A stretch of DNA of 64,000 nt from Planctomycetes bacterium syqfu (GCA_020974905.1 CP087563.1:2604001-2668000); one strand, 5' to 3'; positions 47,880 to 57,480 are shown, counted from the first letter of the stretch. Program-made: numbers and translations. Notes: generated by a model not told the origin, from the letters alone.

Positions 47880-50162
47880 TCATTGTTGTGCCAACAGCTT
47901 TTCGAACACCGTGACGTCTTGGCTATCGAACTTACCGTCGTTGTTCAGATCACCAGCGACTTGCAGATTCACATCGGGATAGGCCTTGTGGTAAGCGTCC
48001 ACGTCATCCAATGCCTGCTGCATGGCTTCACGGTCGATGCGTGTCATCTGGCCATCAGCATTAAAATCGCCGGGAATACTCGCGGGGATGTAACGGATGG
48101 CCATGTTGTCCAACAACACGACAGGCTGAAGATCGTCAGCACCAATACGTACATTGCTGAATGTCAGCGTGTCCGCATTACCGATGATCAACGTGTCCTT
48201 GACTGCTTTACCGTCGATGATAACCTGTGCCTGTAACTGATCCGCATCACCGCAGGTGAGTTGTAATTCCAGGCGGTGGGTTGAACCGTCGAGTAATTGC
48301 ATGTCGGTTTTGCCGATGATGTGCTTGCCATCGTGGTCGGGCTTGAAGGCACAGGGAGAAGTTTTATCTTCCCAGAGCATTAACTGCGGTTGGGTGATGC
48401 CGACCTGCACCGCAATGCCGTGATCGTCAAGCATGTCCTTGTCCCAGAGCGATCCCTTGCCGGTGATGGGTGTGCTCTTGGCGTCAAAAATGCCTAATTT
48501 CAAGGCTTTTTTGCCATTAGCGTTGGGAAGCGGCTCGGCCAATTTCACATCAAATCCAAAGCGGAGTTGATCGCCTTTGTGTTTAAGTTGATAGGGTTGA
48601 GCAAAAGGTTCGCTGACCACCTGGCCCCATTTGTCGAAGGCCACCTGCAAGGCCTTTCCCGAACCAAGGTGGTGATCGGAAGAGACGACTTCCAATTGCG
48701 AGCCGCGCGGTAGCCAACCAATGTCGGCCTTGTCCTGTTCGTCATTGGCAAACGTGGGTTGGTCGCCAACATCAAACGTATCCACGATGGGCAAAGGGCG
48801 CGTCAGCCACTGCTTGGGTGTCTGCCAAACGCGGACATAGTCGACGGTGAAATCGTCGGGCAACTTATCACGATGTTTACGGATGTCGCCGGCCCAACTG
48901 TCGAACATGATCTCGGTGCTCAGGATCGCATAGTGTGGCACGTGGCTGACTGCACCATCGAACTCCCAAGTGCGCTGGCCATCGAGATAAAACGTGTAGC
49001 CTGATGGGGTCCACTGCATGCCAAAGATGTGATAGCCTTCGCTTAGGCCTTCGAGCTTACCGCGATACTTGTCGGTCTTGTGGTTTTTGCCGTACCCGTC
49101 CCAATGGACAGCGTGCATGATCTGGTTGTGACGCGGGCCATCGATATCCTCGATATATTCCATGATGTCGATTTCAGTGCCGGTTTTACCGGGATTGCCG
49201 ATGTACTGGTTCTTGACCTGGTGTGGGCCGATGTTCCAGAACGCTGACCAACTGCCGGAAACTTCCTGCATTTTCACGCGGGCTTCCCAATAACCGTAGG
49301 CGGAGCTGAACGTATCGGCGGTACAGATCATGCCGGTGAAGAAACGGAACTTGCCGTCCTGTTTCTTGTGTTCGGTTTCCATTTCCTTGACATAATTGGT
49401 GATAACAAGATTGCCTTTGCCATTAAGTTTGACGGAGTCTTTGTTTTGGTAACCGTTGTGTCGCCAATCAAAATATTTGTGGTGCCATTGGGTGTGATCG
49501 AAAGTGTCGATACCAGCCGGTCCGTTAAATTCGTCATGCCAGACGAGTTGGTAATCGGGGCCGAGTTGGAGTTTGGCCGGAGCGAGCGGTGTTTTTTTCT
49601 CGGCTTTTTCCGTGATGGTCGGGCCGGACGCCTGGGCATCATCGCCGACGACGGTGAGTGTTAATTCATCGAACTCGGCCTGGCCGCGTTTACCGAGCAT
49701 GGCCGGGCCGACTCGCACCGCATCGGCATCCTGAGGGATTTCATAGACCTGTTCGTAACGTTGCCAACCGTCGGTGGAACCGGTGCCACTGATAACGGAT
49801 GAAGGATATTTGTAGGGCTTGCCTTGCGCGTTGAGCCATGTGATGGCGACACGGGCGGTTTCGTATCGCTTGTTACCACGTTGCACACTGTTAAGTCGCA
49901 TGCGGGTGGTGACCTTGAGCTTTTTCCACTCGGCCTTGAGTTTGACTTCCTGCTCGGCACGGGCGTAGGCACTGGAAGCCACGAGCCAATGGTTGTTGGC
50001 ATCACCTGCAAGCTGCGCGCCGGACTTGAACGTCCAACCTTCCTTGCCGGCTTCAAATTCGGGATTGGTGAGCAGGTTGGTTTGTGCGGAACTAGTCGTC
50101 GCCGCAAAGAGGCTAAGCAAGATTGCTGCACAAGCGCAACTGATCGCGTTTGGCATCTGCAT
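47880..50162 (-). CDS. Secreted GH16 endo-glycanase with binding modules and dockerin-like tail
   Basis: AAGGA before ATG 50162 and a signal peptide to about residue 26 support the start. The 760-residue protein has an N-terminal beta-sandwich (about 30-175), a GH16 jelly roll (about 200-460) with the catalytic GTEIDIMEYIED (Glu330, Asp332, Glu335), a further beta-module (about 475-695), and a C-terminal pair of EF-hand-like repeats (DFNADGQMTRID, DLNNDGKFDSQD) as in dockerin type I. GH16 cuts beta-1,3/1,4-glucans, agars or carrageenans; the marine-type substrate cannot be fixed. It lies behind a pseudopilin and GntR-LacI regulator. Confidence 0.88.
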   Translation of the reverse strand: MQMPNAISCACAAILLSLFAATTSSAQTNLLTNPEFEAGKEGWTFKSGAQLAGDANNHWLVASSAYARAEQEVKLKAEWKKLKVTTRMRLNSVQRGNKRYETARVAITWLNAQGKPYKYPSSVISGTGSTDGWQRYEQVYEIPQDADAVRVGPAMLGKRGQAEFDELTLTVVGDDAQASGPTITEKAEKKTPLAPAKLQLGPDYQLVWHDEFNGPAGIDTFDHTQWHHKYFDWRHNGYQNKDSVKLNGKGNLVITNYVKEMETEHKKQDGKFRFFTGMICTADTFSSAYGYWEARVKMQEVSGSWSAFWNIGPHQVKNQYIGNPGKTGTEIDIMEYIEDIDGPRHNQIMHAVHWDGYGKNHKTDKYRGKLEGLSEGYHIFGMQWTPSGYTFYLDGQRTWEFDGAVSHVPHYAILSTEIMFDSWAGDIRKHRDKLPDDFTVDYVRVWQTPKQWLTRPLPIVDTFDVGDQPTFANDEQDKADIGWLPRGSQLEVVSSDHHLGSGKALQVAFDKWGQVVSEPFAQPYQLKHKGDQLRFGFDVKLAEPLPNANGKKALKLGIFDAKSTPITGKGSLWDKDMLDDHGIAVQVGITQPQLMLWEDKTSPCAFKPDHDGKHIIGKTDMQLLDGSTHRLELQLTCGDADQLQAQVIIDGKAVKDTLIIGNADTLTFSNVRIGADDLQPVVLLDNMAIRYIPASIPGDFNADGQMTRIDREAMQQALDDVDAYHKAYPDVNLQVAGDLNNDGKFDSQDVTVFEKLLAQQ

Positions 50163-50215
50163 GAAATGATCCTTTGTTGTGCAAATTGAATAATACGTAA
50201 AATCCGGTGGGACGC

Positions 50216-50959
50216 TCAATATTTGTCGGCACTACGAATCCATTTGCCATAGTTACCTGAGAGTTCATCAGACATCACTGCTGCTGCATGTGCATCACCA
50301 AAGAGCAGGTTACCACTACTGCCGGCGCGGTGACGAGTACCATCGATGCCTTTGTTCCATTGCAGATCGCGGAGATTCCACTTATTGCCCAGACTGTTGT
50401 CACCATTTTCGCCATCAGCAGCTAGTACGGCCAAAGACGGTTTGATGAACTCTGCCCGTTTAACGGGATAGGCAATCTCGTTGTAGTTGTCATCGCGTAC
50501 GGGCAGGTACGAGTTCTGGCCATAACCAGGATTGTGTGAACCTCCACCGCCATAGTTAATCTTGCGTGACGGGCAAGCCATGCCACGCGATTCCCAACGT
50601 CCATCTGAAGATGAACCGGTCGCCGGATTGCCACCACCGTTGCCCATGTAATCCCACAGTCCTTGGCCAGGCCAACGCTTGAGATAACCAGGCTTACAGA
50701 CATAGGTCGGGCCGGAGGAATGGTCATATTTCACTGGGGGAAAGTGATCCGAAAAGTCATCTGCATAAACGTTGTACGCCACCGAATACTGCCGTAGTTG
50801 CGTTAAGCAAGTCACCGACTCAGCAGCCTGGCGAGCACTTTTGAGCGCCGGCAGCAGAATCGAGATCAACAGCGAGATGATGGAGATGACCACCAGCAAT
50901 TCAATGAGCGTAAAGCCAGCGGTGACAGGTACGGGTTGAATGGATCGACGTTCTTTCAT
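50216..50959 (-). CDS. Type II pseudopilin-like protein
   Basis: ATG 50959 overlaps the stop of the regulator gene by 4 bases (ATGA), so the two are co-translated. The 247-residue protein has [19 protein letters not shown] (about 15-33) and LLPALKSARQAAESVTCLTQLRQY. A C-terminal RHRAGSSGNLLFGDAH replaces the usual H-X9-DG. The GH16 gene begins 53 bases downstream, completing a regulator-pseudopilin-glycosidase unit in one operon. Confidence 0.9.
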   Translation of the reverse strand: MKERRSIQPVPVTAGFTLIELLVVISIISLLISILLPALKSARQAAESVTCLTQLRQYSVAYNVYADDFSDHFPPVKYDHSSGPTYVCKPGYLKRWPGQGLWDYMGNGGGNPATGSSSDGRWESRGMACPSRKINYGGGGSHNPGYGQNSYLPVRDDNYNEIAYPVKRAEFIKPSLAVLAADGENGDNSLGNKWNLRDLQWNKGIDGTRHRAGSSGNLLFGDAHAAAVMSDELSGNYGKWIRSADKY

Positions 50960-52110
50960 GATCCTATTCCTTTCAGGTGCGATGCGTCGGCATGACGCTT
51001 GGGGAGCAGTGGGAAACTTGCCCATGGACGAGTGGAATTGCCGCGAACAAGTCGCGGTTGAAGTTGTTCACGAATCACGGCCGAGCCACCGCACTGAAGT
51101 AATTTAATTATACGATTTGCAGCGGTTTGGCCTAATTTTTCCAGGGGAGAATGAATGCTGTCCAGTTGAATGCCGTCACTGATGTAAGACAGTTCCGGCG
51201 CGTGGGCCACGATGGAAAGATCCTCAGGCACGCGTAACGTACACTGGCGTAAGCACGTGAGAACAGCAGGCAGATACAAGGTATCAGCCACAAAGATTGC
51301 TGAAAAATCACGCGTCCGGTCCAATAAGTTCGCCATGTGCTTGACGGTTTGCGTCGCGGGAAAGACATCAAGTACCAGTGACGAATCATGCGCCAGCCGA
51401 TGCTTCATGTGTCCGGCAGCAAACCCCTCGTAACGATAAGCAAGATGCGGACGTTCACTATCAGTCCCCACGAAAAGAATCCGGTGATGTCCGCTACTGA
51501 TCAAATGCTCAGCCGCAAGCTGTCCCTCGGCATGGTGGTCCACAGTGACATGATGCGGCGTACCTGCATCCGCATTGCGATTGATGACGACGACTGGCAG
51601 CCCCAAGGCAGTGAGTTGTTCGATGGTCGTGCGATGATCCACACTTGGCGAAACCCAGATCAAGCCATCGAGCTTGCGGGCCACGATCTGCTCGGCAGCC
51701 AATAACCCCGGAGCAGCCGGTGTCAGATGTGTCAGATGCCAACCCTGCTCACCCAAAGCTTCGTTGATGCCTTTGAGCACGCTCCAGCCATACGCGCCGC
51801 TGGGTTGGCAGACATACTTGCCATAGAACAACACGCCGATGGTGCCGGTTTGAATGCGTTTGCGTTCGTGACCGTTCAGGGCCTTGCGATTGACGAACGT
51901 CCCGCGACCGCGTTGCGGCATCAAAATGCCGGCATCAATCAACTCACGCAGCGCCCGGCGCACCGTCGTCCGACTGGTGCCCGTCGCCTGGCTGAGCTTG
52001 CGCTCCGAAAGCACCGGTTGAGCATGCGGCTCTCGGGTGTCGCGGATCATGTCCATGACATGCTGGCGGACTCGGGTGGTTTCAGTCATCGTAGGGGCGT
52101 GGCCACTCAT
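50956..52110 (-). CDS. GntR-LacI hybrid transcriptional regulator
   Basis: I chose ATG 52110 by comparison with the paralogue at 53152-54240; ATG 52089 is possible. The 384-residue protein joins a GntR winged helix (about 8-80: VLSERKLSQATGTSRTTVRRALRELIDAGIL and GRGTFVN) to a LacI-type sensor (about 90-365). AraR of Bacillus subtilis has this layout. It should bind DNA as a dimer and release on sugar binding. It heads an operon with the pseudopilin and GH16 enzyme. A palindrome lies just upstream. Confidence 0.9.
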   Translation of the reverse strand: MSGHAPTMTETTRVRQHVMDMIRDTREPHAQPVLSERKLSQATGTSRTTVRRALRELIDAGILMPQRGRGTFVNRKALNGHERKRIQTGTIGVLFYGKYVCQPSGAYGWSVLKGINEALGEQGWHLTHLTPAAPGLLAAEQIVARKLDGLIWVSPSVDHRTTIEQLTALGLPVVVINRNADAGTPHHVTVDHHAEGQLAAEHLISSGHHRILFVGTDSERPHLAYRYEGFAAGHMKHRLAHDSSLVLDVFPATQTVKHMANLLDRTRDFSAIFVADTLYLPAVLTCLRQCTLRVPEDLSIVAHAPELSYISDGIQLDSIHSPLEKLGQTAANRIIKLLQCGGSAVIREQLQPRLVRGNSTRPWASFPLLPKRHADASHLKGIGS

Positions 52111-52133
52111 GTATACCAATTAGTATAATACCA
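52111..52133. promoter_or_regulatory. Candidate GntR-LacI operator
   Basis: TAGTATAATACCA (52121-52133) is a near-palindrome around a central A, and an overlapping TATACCAATTAGTATA is also an inverted repeat. Both touch the start of the regulator gene. A similar TATAATACCA occurs at 55738-55747. Autoregulation would fit. Confidence 0.5.
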
Positions 52134-52175
52134 CTATGTACCACTTTCTACTTTTAGGGATTAAAATTCTTTCTA

Positions 52176-53012
52176 GACACTGTCGTCACGAGATATTCAA
52201 CCACAGCACTAAGCACCTGATCTGTGCAGCAGCTAAAAATGATGGCTCGCGCTTAGCATAACGCGTCGCTACGCCACGCCAACGCTTGAGCTTTTCAAAC
52301 GCATTTTCAACCAAGTGACGCAAGCGATACAACGATGTGTCATACGCTCGCTGCACCTGGCGATGCTTCCTGGGAGGAATCACTGCATTGATACTTTGCT
52401 CGGACGCTTTCTCCAAAATCGCGTCCGTATCGTAGCCACGGTCCGCAATCAAATGCACCGCTTCAAACCCCTCGATCAACTCCGATGCAAGTTGGCAATC
52501 CGCTGTGGTACCTGACGTAACAGCGATTCGGACCGGCATACCATGCGCATCCACGGCCAAATGTAATTTCGTGTTGAGCCCCCTTTTGTGCGACCGACCG
52601 CCTGATTGCCACCCACTGCGCCCGTCGCGTCGTGATGCACTTTCACATGGCTGGCATCGATCATCAACCACTCAAAATCCGGCTCATCAACCAACTGTTC
52701 GAGCAGACTTTCCCAGATCCCTTTGTCACGCCAACGACAGAAGCGGCGATGCGTGTTTTTCCAATCCCCATAGTCCGGCGGCAGGTCGCGCCACGGTGCA
52801 CCAGTCCGCAATATCCAGAACACCGCATTGATAAATCGGCGGTTATTTTCCGCAATACCACCCCAAACACCGCGCCGGCCAGGCAGATGGGGTTCGAGTA
52901 ATTCCCAAGCATTATCCGAGATATCATGACGATGGTACGCTGGTGCCATGTGAATCCTCCTTGATTCGATGACAACAGTATAGCATCTAACCTTACACGT
53001 GACGACAGTGCT
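52176..53012 (-). mobile_element. IS5-family (IS427-like) insertion sequence
   Basis: The element has terminal inverted repeats with CACTGTCGTCACG at both ends (52178-52190 and 52999-53010) and is flanked by TA on each side, the likely target duplication. At 837 bp it fits the IS427 group. It carries one transposase gene in two frames. It sits 66 bases upstream of the first GntR-LacI start. Confidence 0.88.
52186..52949 (-). CDS. IS5-family transposase in two frames (programmed -1 shift likely)
   Basis: The first frame (52949 to 52476) has the IS5 N-terminal domain (ISDNAWELLEPHLPGRRG, FWILRTGAPWRDLPPDYGDW) and the first catalytic Asp in MIDASHVKVH. The second frame (to 52186) has LIADRGYDTDAIL (second Asp) and RHLVENAFEKLKRW (Glu). 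The frames overlap at ACAAAAGGGGGC, an A-A-A-A-G slippery run where a -1 shift yields the full DDE transposase, as known for IS427-type elements. Frames and motifs look intact, so the element may be active. Confidence 0.88.
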
Positions 53013-53151
53013 TAGGTCGGCTGAAAATCAATACAAATATCATTTATTACATCAGTTAGGATTTTAAAAATCTTGACAAACAGATACCGTCAAGCGGTCA
53101 ATTTTCTGTCGGAAGCCACTGGCAAGGTCATTGAAATGGGGCGAATTGCCT

Positions 53152-54240
53152 TTAACGGGCAAGCGGCAGGCAGGTGGTACCGGGTTCAAAAGTGGGAACA
53201 AGCAACTCATGCGTCGGCCCGTCGTGAGCCCCGGCCAACATCGCCATCATCCGCTGGGCCGCACGATGGCCTAATTCTCGTAACGGAACCTGAACCTGTG
53301 ACGGCTGGAGAAACTCGAGTAAGGTGGCATCGAGTACCGAATGACTCACCAGTGACAGGTCCTCGGGAACCCGTCGGCCCATCCGATGCACCGTCGCCAA
53401 CACGGCAGGTAAGTAAAGTGTGTCAGCAACGAAAATGGCTGAACAGGATCGACCTGATTGCAGAAAAGCATCCAAGCGCGGCCCCACCTGCTGGGCAGGA
53501 AAACTGTCCATCGACAAGTCCGTCGCATGCTTACTGCGATAACTCAAAAAGGCCTCGGCAAAACCCTGATATCTTTCAGCCAGGTGCGGGCGTTCGTCAT
53601 CGAGCCCGATGTACAGGATATCCCGATGCCCCAACGCCAAGAGATGTGACGCGGCCAATTGACCTTCCATCTTCCGATCAACCATCACCGTCGGCACCGT
53701 GCGCAGTTCGGCCCGTTGATTGACCAACACCAGGGGCATACCCTTTTCATGCAACGCTTCGATCGTCGGCTGCATGTCCGGACTCGGTGACACCCAGATC
53801 AAACCATCTACCGGTTGACTGGCAAGCTTCTCTGCTGCCAATGTGCCCGGTGTCGGATCAGGTGTCAGATGATTCAAAGACCAATCGGCATCGCTAAGCG
53901 TTTTGCTGATGGCTTGCAAGACTTCCCAACCATATCCAGTACCCGGAGCGGTGATGTACTGACCGAAAAACAGGATGCCGACCCGGCCGCGCTGGATGTG
54001 TTTTTTGTCAGCCGGTTCCAGCGCATCGCGATTGACATACGTACCACTGCCACGTTTGGGAACGAGGATGCCCGCGTCGATCAACTCCTTCATCGCGCGA
54101 CGAACCGTCGTCCGACTGGTGCCCGTCGCCTCGCTGAGCTTGCGCTCCGAGAGCAAGGGTTCAGTGCTGTCGAAAACGTTGTTACGGATCAGGTCCAGAA
54201 CATGTTGTTTGACCCGGGAAGTCTGTGTCAGTGCCGGCAT
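53152..54240 (-). CDS. GntR-LacI hybrid transcriptional regulator, paralogue
   Basis: The 362-residue protein has the same layout as the regulator at 50956: GntR helix region LLSERKLSEATGTSRTTVRRAMKELIDAGIL (about 28-58), GSGTYVN, then a LacI-type sensor with GYGWEVLQAISKTL and DGLIWVSPSPDM. The two share long identical stretches in the DNA-binding part, so they may bind related sites. It follows the DUF1593 gene on the same strand and probably regulates it. GTATTATAAC lies directly before its start. Confidence 0.9.
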   Translation of the reverse strand: MPALTQTSRVKQHVLDLIRNNVFDSTEPLLSERKLSEATGTSRTTVRRAMKELIDAGILVPKRGSGTYVNRDALEPADKKHIQRGRVGILFFGQYITAPGTGYGWEVLQAISKTLSDADWSLNHLTPDPTPGTLAAEKLASQPVDGLIWVSPSPDMQPTIEALHEKGMPLVLVNQRAELRTVPTVMVDRKMEGQLAASHLLALGHRDILYIGLDDERPHLAERYQGFAEAFLSYRSKHATDLSMDSFPAQQVGPRLDAFLQSGRSCSAIFVADTLYLPAVLATVHRMGRRVPEDLSLVSHSVLDATLLEFLQPSQVQVPLRELGHRAAQRMMAMLAGAHDGPTHELLVPTFEPGTTCLPLAR

Positions 54241-54387
54241 GTGAGTATTATAACAAAGCCCTGCCGATCAAGGTTCCACCGTGACAACCACCCGCCGATA
54301 ACGTGTCATGGCAATCCGGCCGACAGGCGTTTTATCCTTTATTTCCTGGATAAAATGCAATTCGGACCGCTGTTGAACTTCCGGCAG

Positions 54388-55730
54388 TTACACGGATAAA
54401 TCCATATCCGTCACGTCACCCAACTTAGGCAACATCCCCGGCGTCGATGGCTCGGCATAAAACCACCATCGGCAATCAAGCGCGTCCCCATCCGGGTCTG
54501 ACCAACGCCCACCATCAAGTTGGATGTCCTTGTCGGATTGGCCCTGCACGCGCACACAACTCGGCCCATCGCATACCGGCGGATGATTCGCATCGGCGTA
54601 ACGCCCCGTTGTGACCCATTGCATGCGTGCAGCAAACTCGCGTTGATAAGCCTCGCGCCAACGTGCCACCGACCAGACCTGCCCCAACGCAGCATCGTCC
54701 GGCGCAATCGGATGATGATCCGGTATCGGCAAAAAAAGCTTGCTGTCCGGTTGCGATGGTGCAAAGCGGCCGCCCCGTACCCCGGTTCCTCGGGCACACT
54801 CAACCCATTGGCCAGAAAATAAAACCAAGATGGTGTGTCCCCTTCCTTCACACCACCATCGCCGTTATGTGGGAAAGCTGCACCCGTAGGCCCCTGCCAG
54901 ACTTTGGATGGATACAGATCGCCGAGTTTGCCATGACTGTGCACGTGAGATTCCACCCAAGGCAACTTCACCAACGCTTCCCACGCCTCGGGCGAATTCG
55001 TTACCGCGATGCGTTGCCCTTGGTTGGGATGATGTTGCTGGCGGCTGTCGTTCTGATACATGCCGCGGAACGATGCACTCTGCTTCACGCCGGACAGGTC
55101 CTTGTTAAGGATGTACCACAGATTGGGAAAATGCTGATTGATCCAAGCCCCCGTGCCATCCTGATCGTCGATGGCATAGACGCGGATGCGCGAAACAAAC
55201 GCATCGACGGCATCGGACGCGCGTGTCAATTGCACGTGATGCAAGGCCTGAGCCAGGTCGGTCGCCCCACCCCAGATGGTGATGTGGATTGGCTGCTGAT
55301 CGCTCGTCGCATCAACCACCGAGACAAGATGCTTGGCCCCCTCCGACAAATCGTCAAGTTGGTCGACACCTGCATTGGCATTGCTGGACTTGATGAGGTT
55401 GAGCATCTGCTCCACCGGCATGAACCCCTTGGCATGCACCGAAAGATTGGCATGGGCATGGCCGTAGGCGTCAACAATTTCCTGGATTAATTCTGGCTTC
55501 GTATCTCGCCCATGTCCCATTCGACTGGTGGCAATCAGTCCGGTCAACTCGAATTCATTGCTATGCACCATCAGCCGAACCATGGCCTGCTGATCATCCG
55601 GATCGCCACCGATGTCCGTTAATATCAATAAATTAGGCTTGGTACTTGATGAAGCGATAACAGCAGACATTCCCATATCCAATCCCATCATGCAGGCCAG
55701 TAAGCAGAATAGACACCGCCAATAAAGCAT
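54388..55730 (-). pseudogene. DUF1593 (nucleoside-hydrolase-like) exported protein, one-base frameshift
   Basis: ATG 55730 starts a signal peptide. The N-terminal part has TDIGGDPDDQQAMVRLMVHS (Asp-rich metal loop) and ITIWGGATDLAQALHHV, the inosine/uridine nucleoside hydrolase-like fold of DUF1593. After PEEPGYG the frame leaves the family; the neighbouring frame continues GRFAPSQPDS, FAARMQW and ANHPP, then DPDGDALDCRWWFY. Adding one G to the run at 54773-54776 gives a continuous 447-residue protein. This is either a lesion or a homopolymer error. Family members act on cellulose- or sugar-linked substrates; the reaction here is not known. Confidence 0.8.
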
Positions 55731-55737
55731 GCAGGAA

Positions 55738-55747
55738 TATAATACCA
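55738..55747. promoter_or_regulatory. Candidate GntR-LacI operator half (TATAATACCA)
   Basis: It is the same ten bases as in the palindrome before the GntR-LacI gene at 52110. It starts 8 bases upstream of the DUF1593 start. The other half is degenerate. Confidence 0.35.
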
Positions 55748-56016
55748 CTTAATGCCTTTTACAATCTCAGCCTGTTATAGTTGCATCACGACTTTGATCG
55801 CCATGCTTTAATCACGATGACAGGATTGCCCTCACCCATGTCCTGCAAACCGGCATGATCTGAAGATGTCAGATTGGCTGAAAAAGACAAGCAATGTCTG
55901 TTACGGTATCAGCACAAAAAATCTTTTATGTGCAATGCCATACCTTCATCACAATGCATTCGTGCAGTACAAGAGCAGACGCCCATTCACATAACCATCC
56001 ATCTTCTTTATAAGGA
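55748..56016. other. Gap between the DUF1593 gene and the efflux operon
   Basis: About 270 bases between minus-strand genes, without a recognised gene. It should contain the terminator of the efflux operon and the promoter of the DUF1593 gene; I did not see a clear hairpin. Confidence 0.45.
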
Positions 56017-57480
56017 TCACGGGGTTGGGGCTTGATCATCTTCCGGCTTCTGAAGCTCTTGCCAACCACCGCCTAGTGCGGCATAGAGTTGGACCTGATT
56101 GATGGATTTGGCCAGTCTCAATGTGACCAATTGCTGCTGGGCGGTGTAGAGCGATCGTTGAGCGTCGAGTACGCTCAAGTAGTTGTCAACGCCCTTGAGA
56201 TAACGAGCCTGAGAAAGTTTGTGGGTTTGTGCAACTGAATCCACCAACGATTGCTGAGCGTTGACCTGATCGTCGACCGTGCCGCGAACAGCCAGTACGT
56301 TGGCCACATCGCGAAAGCTGGTCTGTATGGTTTGTTCATATTGAGCCAGAACAATTTTCTGGTCCACTTCGCTGAGCTTGGCGGTTTTCCAAGTACGGGG
56401 ATCAAACACAGGCAGGGATGCCTGAGCATTGAAATTCCACGCGCCTTGCCCCGAAGTAAACAAGTCCGACAAGTCGGCGCTGGCGGTACCCAATGCAGCG
56501 GTCAGTGAGATGCGGGGAAAGAATGCAGCTCGTGCCGCACCGATATTGGCGTAGGCGGCCCGGAGTTGGTGTTCGGCTGCAATGACATCAGGCCGGCGAA
56601 GCAGCACATCCGAGGAAAGACCGATTGGAATGTCCTGCGTCAAAGGCACTTCATTGAGTTGGCCGGGAAGTAACTCCGTGGGAACTGCTGCACCAGTGAG
56701 CAGGTTCATGGCATTGATATCCAGAGCCACGCGCTGGGTGTATTGCACCATCGATACGCGAGCGGTATTCACCTGGGTTTGGGCGCGATGCACATCCAGT
56801 TCCGGAGCAAGTCCACGTTCATATCGACGCTGGACCAAGTCGAGAGTGTCTTGCTGTGCCTGTAACGTGGTTTGCGCCAAACCCAGGTTTTCACGATCTG
56901 CCGCCAATGTGAGATAGCTGTCGGCCACGGCGGAGACCAGTAAAATCTGCACGCTTCGCCGTGTTTGAGCACTGGCGAGGAATTGATGCAATGCCGACTT
57001 TTCGAGACTGCGGATTCGCCCAAAGAAATCCAGTTCCCATTCGGCGATGCCCAGATTGACTTGATATGTGCTCGCTTCGTTGCGATCACCGATCCCCGAC
57101 AAGTCTGCCGGGAGACTTTGCTTGCTGGCACCTGCGCCGGCAAAGACGCGTGGCAGCAAGTCAGAATGTTGGATGCCATAGAGGATGCGGGCGCGCTGAA
57201 CGTTCAACGCCGCAATGTGTAGATCACGATTGTTTTCCAACGTCATCGCGATGATCTTGCGAAGGTGTTCGTCAGCGAAAAAAGTCTGCCAATCCAACTG
57301 ACTCACATCGATGGCATCCTGATCAGCCTGAACCTTGGATTGATAGGCAGGCCCCTGAGGCCATTGCGCGTCAATCGGCGATGCCGGTTGCTCGTACTTG
57401 GGCTCCATGGTGCAGCCGGTTCCCAGCAGCAGGCCCGCACTCAAGAAGCAAAAAAACAGGGGGAATTTAAGCGTTTTCAT
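56017..57480 (-). CDS. RND efflux outer-membrane lipoprotein (OprM/NodT family)
   Basis: ATG 57480 lies 14 bases inside the end of the transporter gene. The 487-residue protein has a lipobox LLGTGC and two OEP repeats: LDWQTFFADEHL and WELDFFGRIRS in the first, SSDVLLRRPDVIAAEHQLRAAYANIGAARAAFFP in the second. It forms the trimeric outer-membrane channel of a tripartite pump. It is third in the operon with the adaptor and the RND transporter. Confidence 0.93.
   Translation of the reverse strand: MKTLKFPLFFCFLSAGLLLGTGCTMEPKYEQPASPIDAQWPQGPAYQSKVQADQDAIDVSQLDWQTFFADEHLRKIIAMTLENNRDLHIAALNVQRARILYGIQHSDLLPRVFAGAGASKQSLPADLSGIGDRNEASTYQVNLGIAEWELDFFGRIRSLEKSALHQFLASAQTRRSVQILLVSAVADSYLTLAADRENLGLAQTTLQAQQDTLDLVQRRYERGLAPELDVHRAQTQVNTARVSMVQYTQRVALDINAMNLLTGAAVPTELLPGQLNEVPLTQDIPIGLSSDVLLRRPDVIAAEHQLRAAYANIGAARAAFFPRISLTAALGTASADLSDLFTSGQGAWNFNAQASLPVFDPRTWKTAKLSEVDQKIVLAQYEQTIQTSFRDVANVLAVRGTVDDQVNAQQSLVDSVAQTHKLSQARYLKGVDNYLSVLDAQRSLYTAQQQLVTLRLAKSINQVQLYAALGGGWQELQKPEDDQAPTP

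Noticed and set aside
52186-52949. Treating the IS5 transposase as a broken gene
   Set aside because: The frames overlap at an A4G5 run typical of programmed -1 frameshifting in this IS group, and all catalytic residues are present.
53073-53723. Open frame of 216 codons on the plus strand
   Set aside because: It lies opposite the GntR-LacI gene, has no ribosome binding site, and its Pro/Arg/Ser-rich translation shows no domain.
54627-55490. Open frame of 287 codons on the plus strand
   Set aside because: It is antisense to the DUF1593 gene, whose family motifs are clear on the minus strand.
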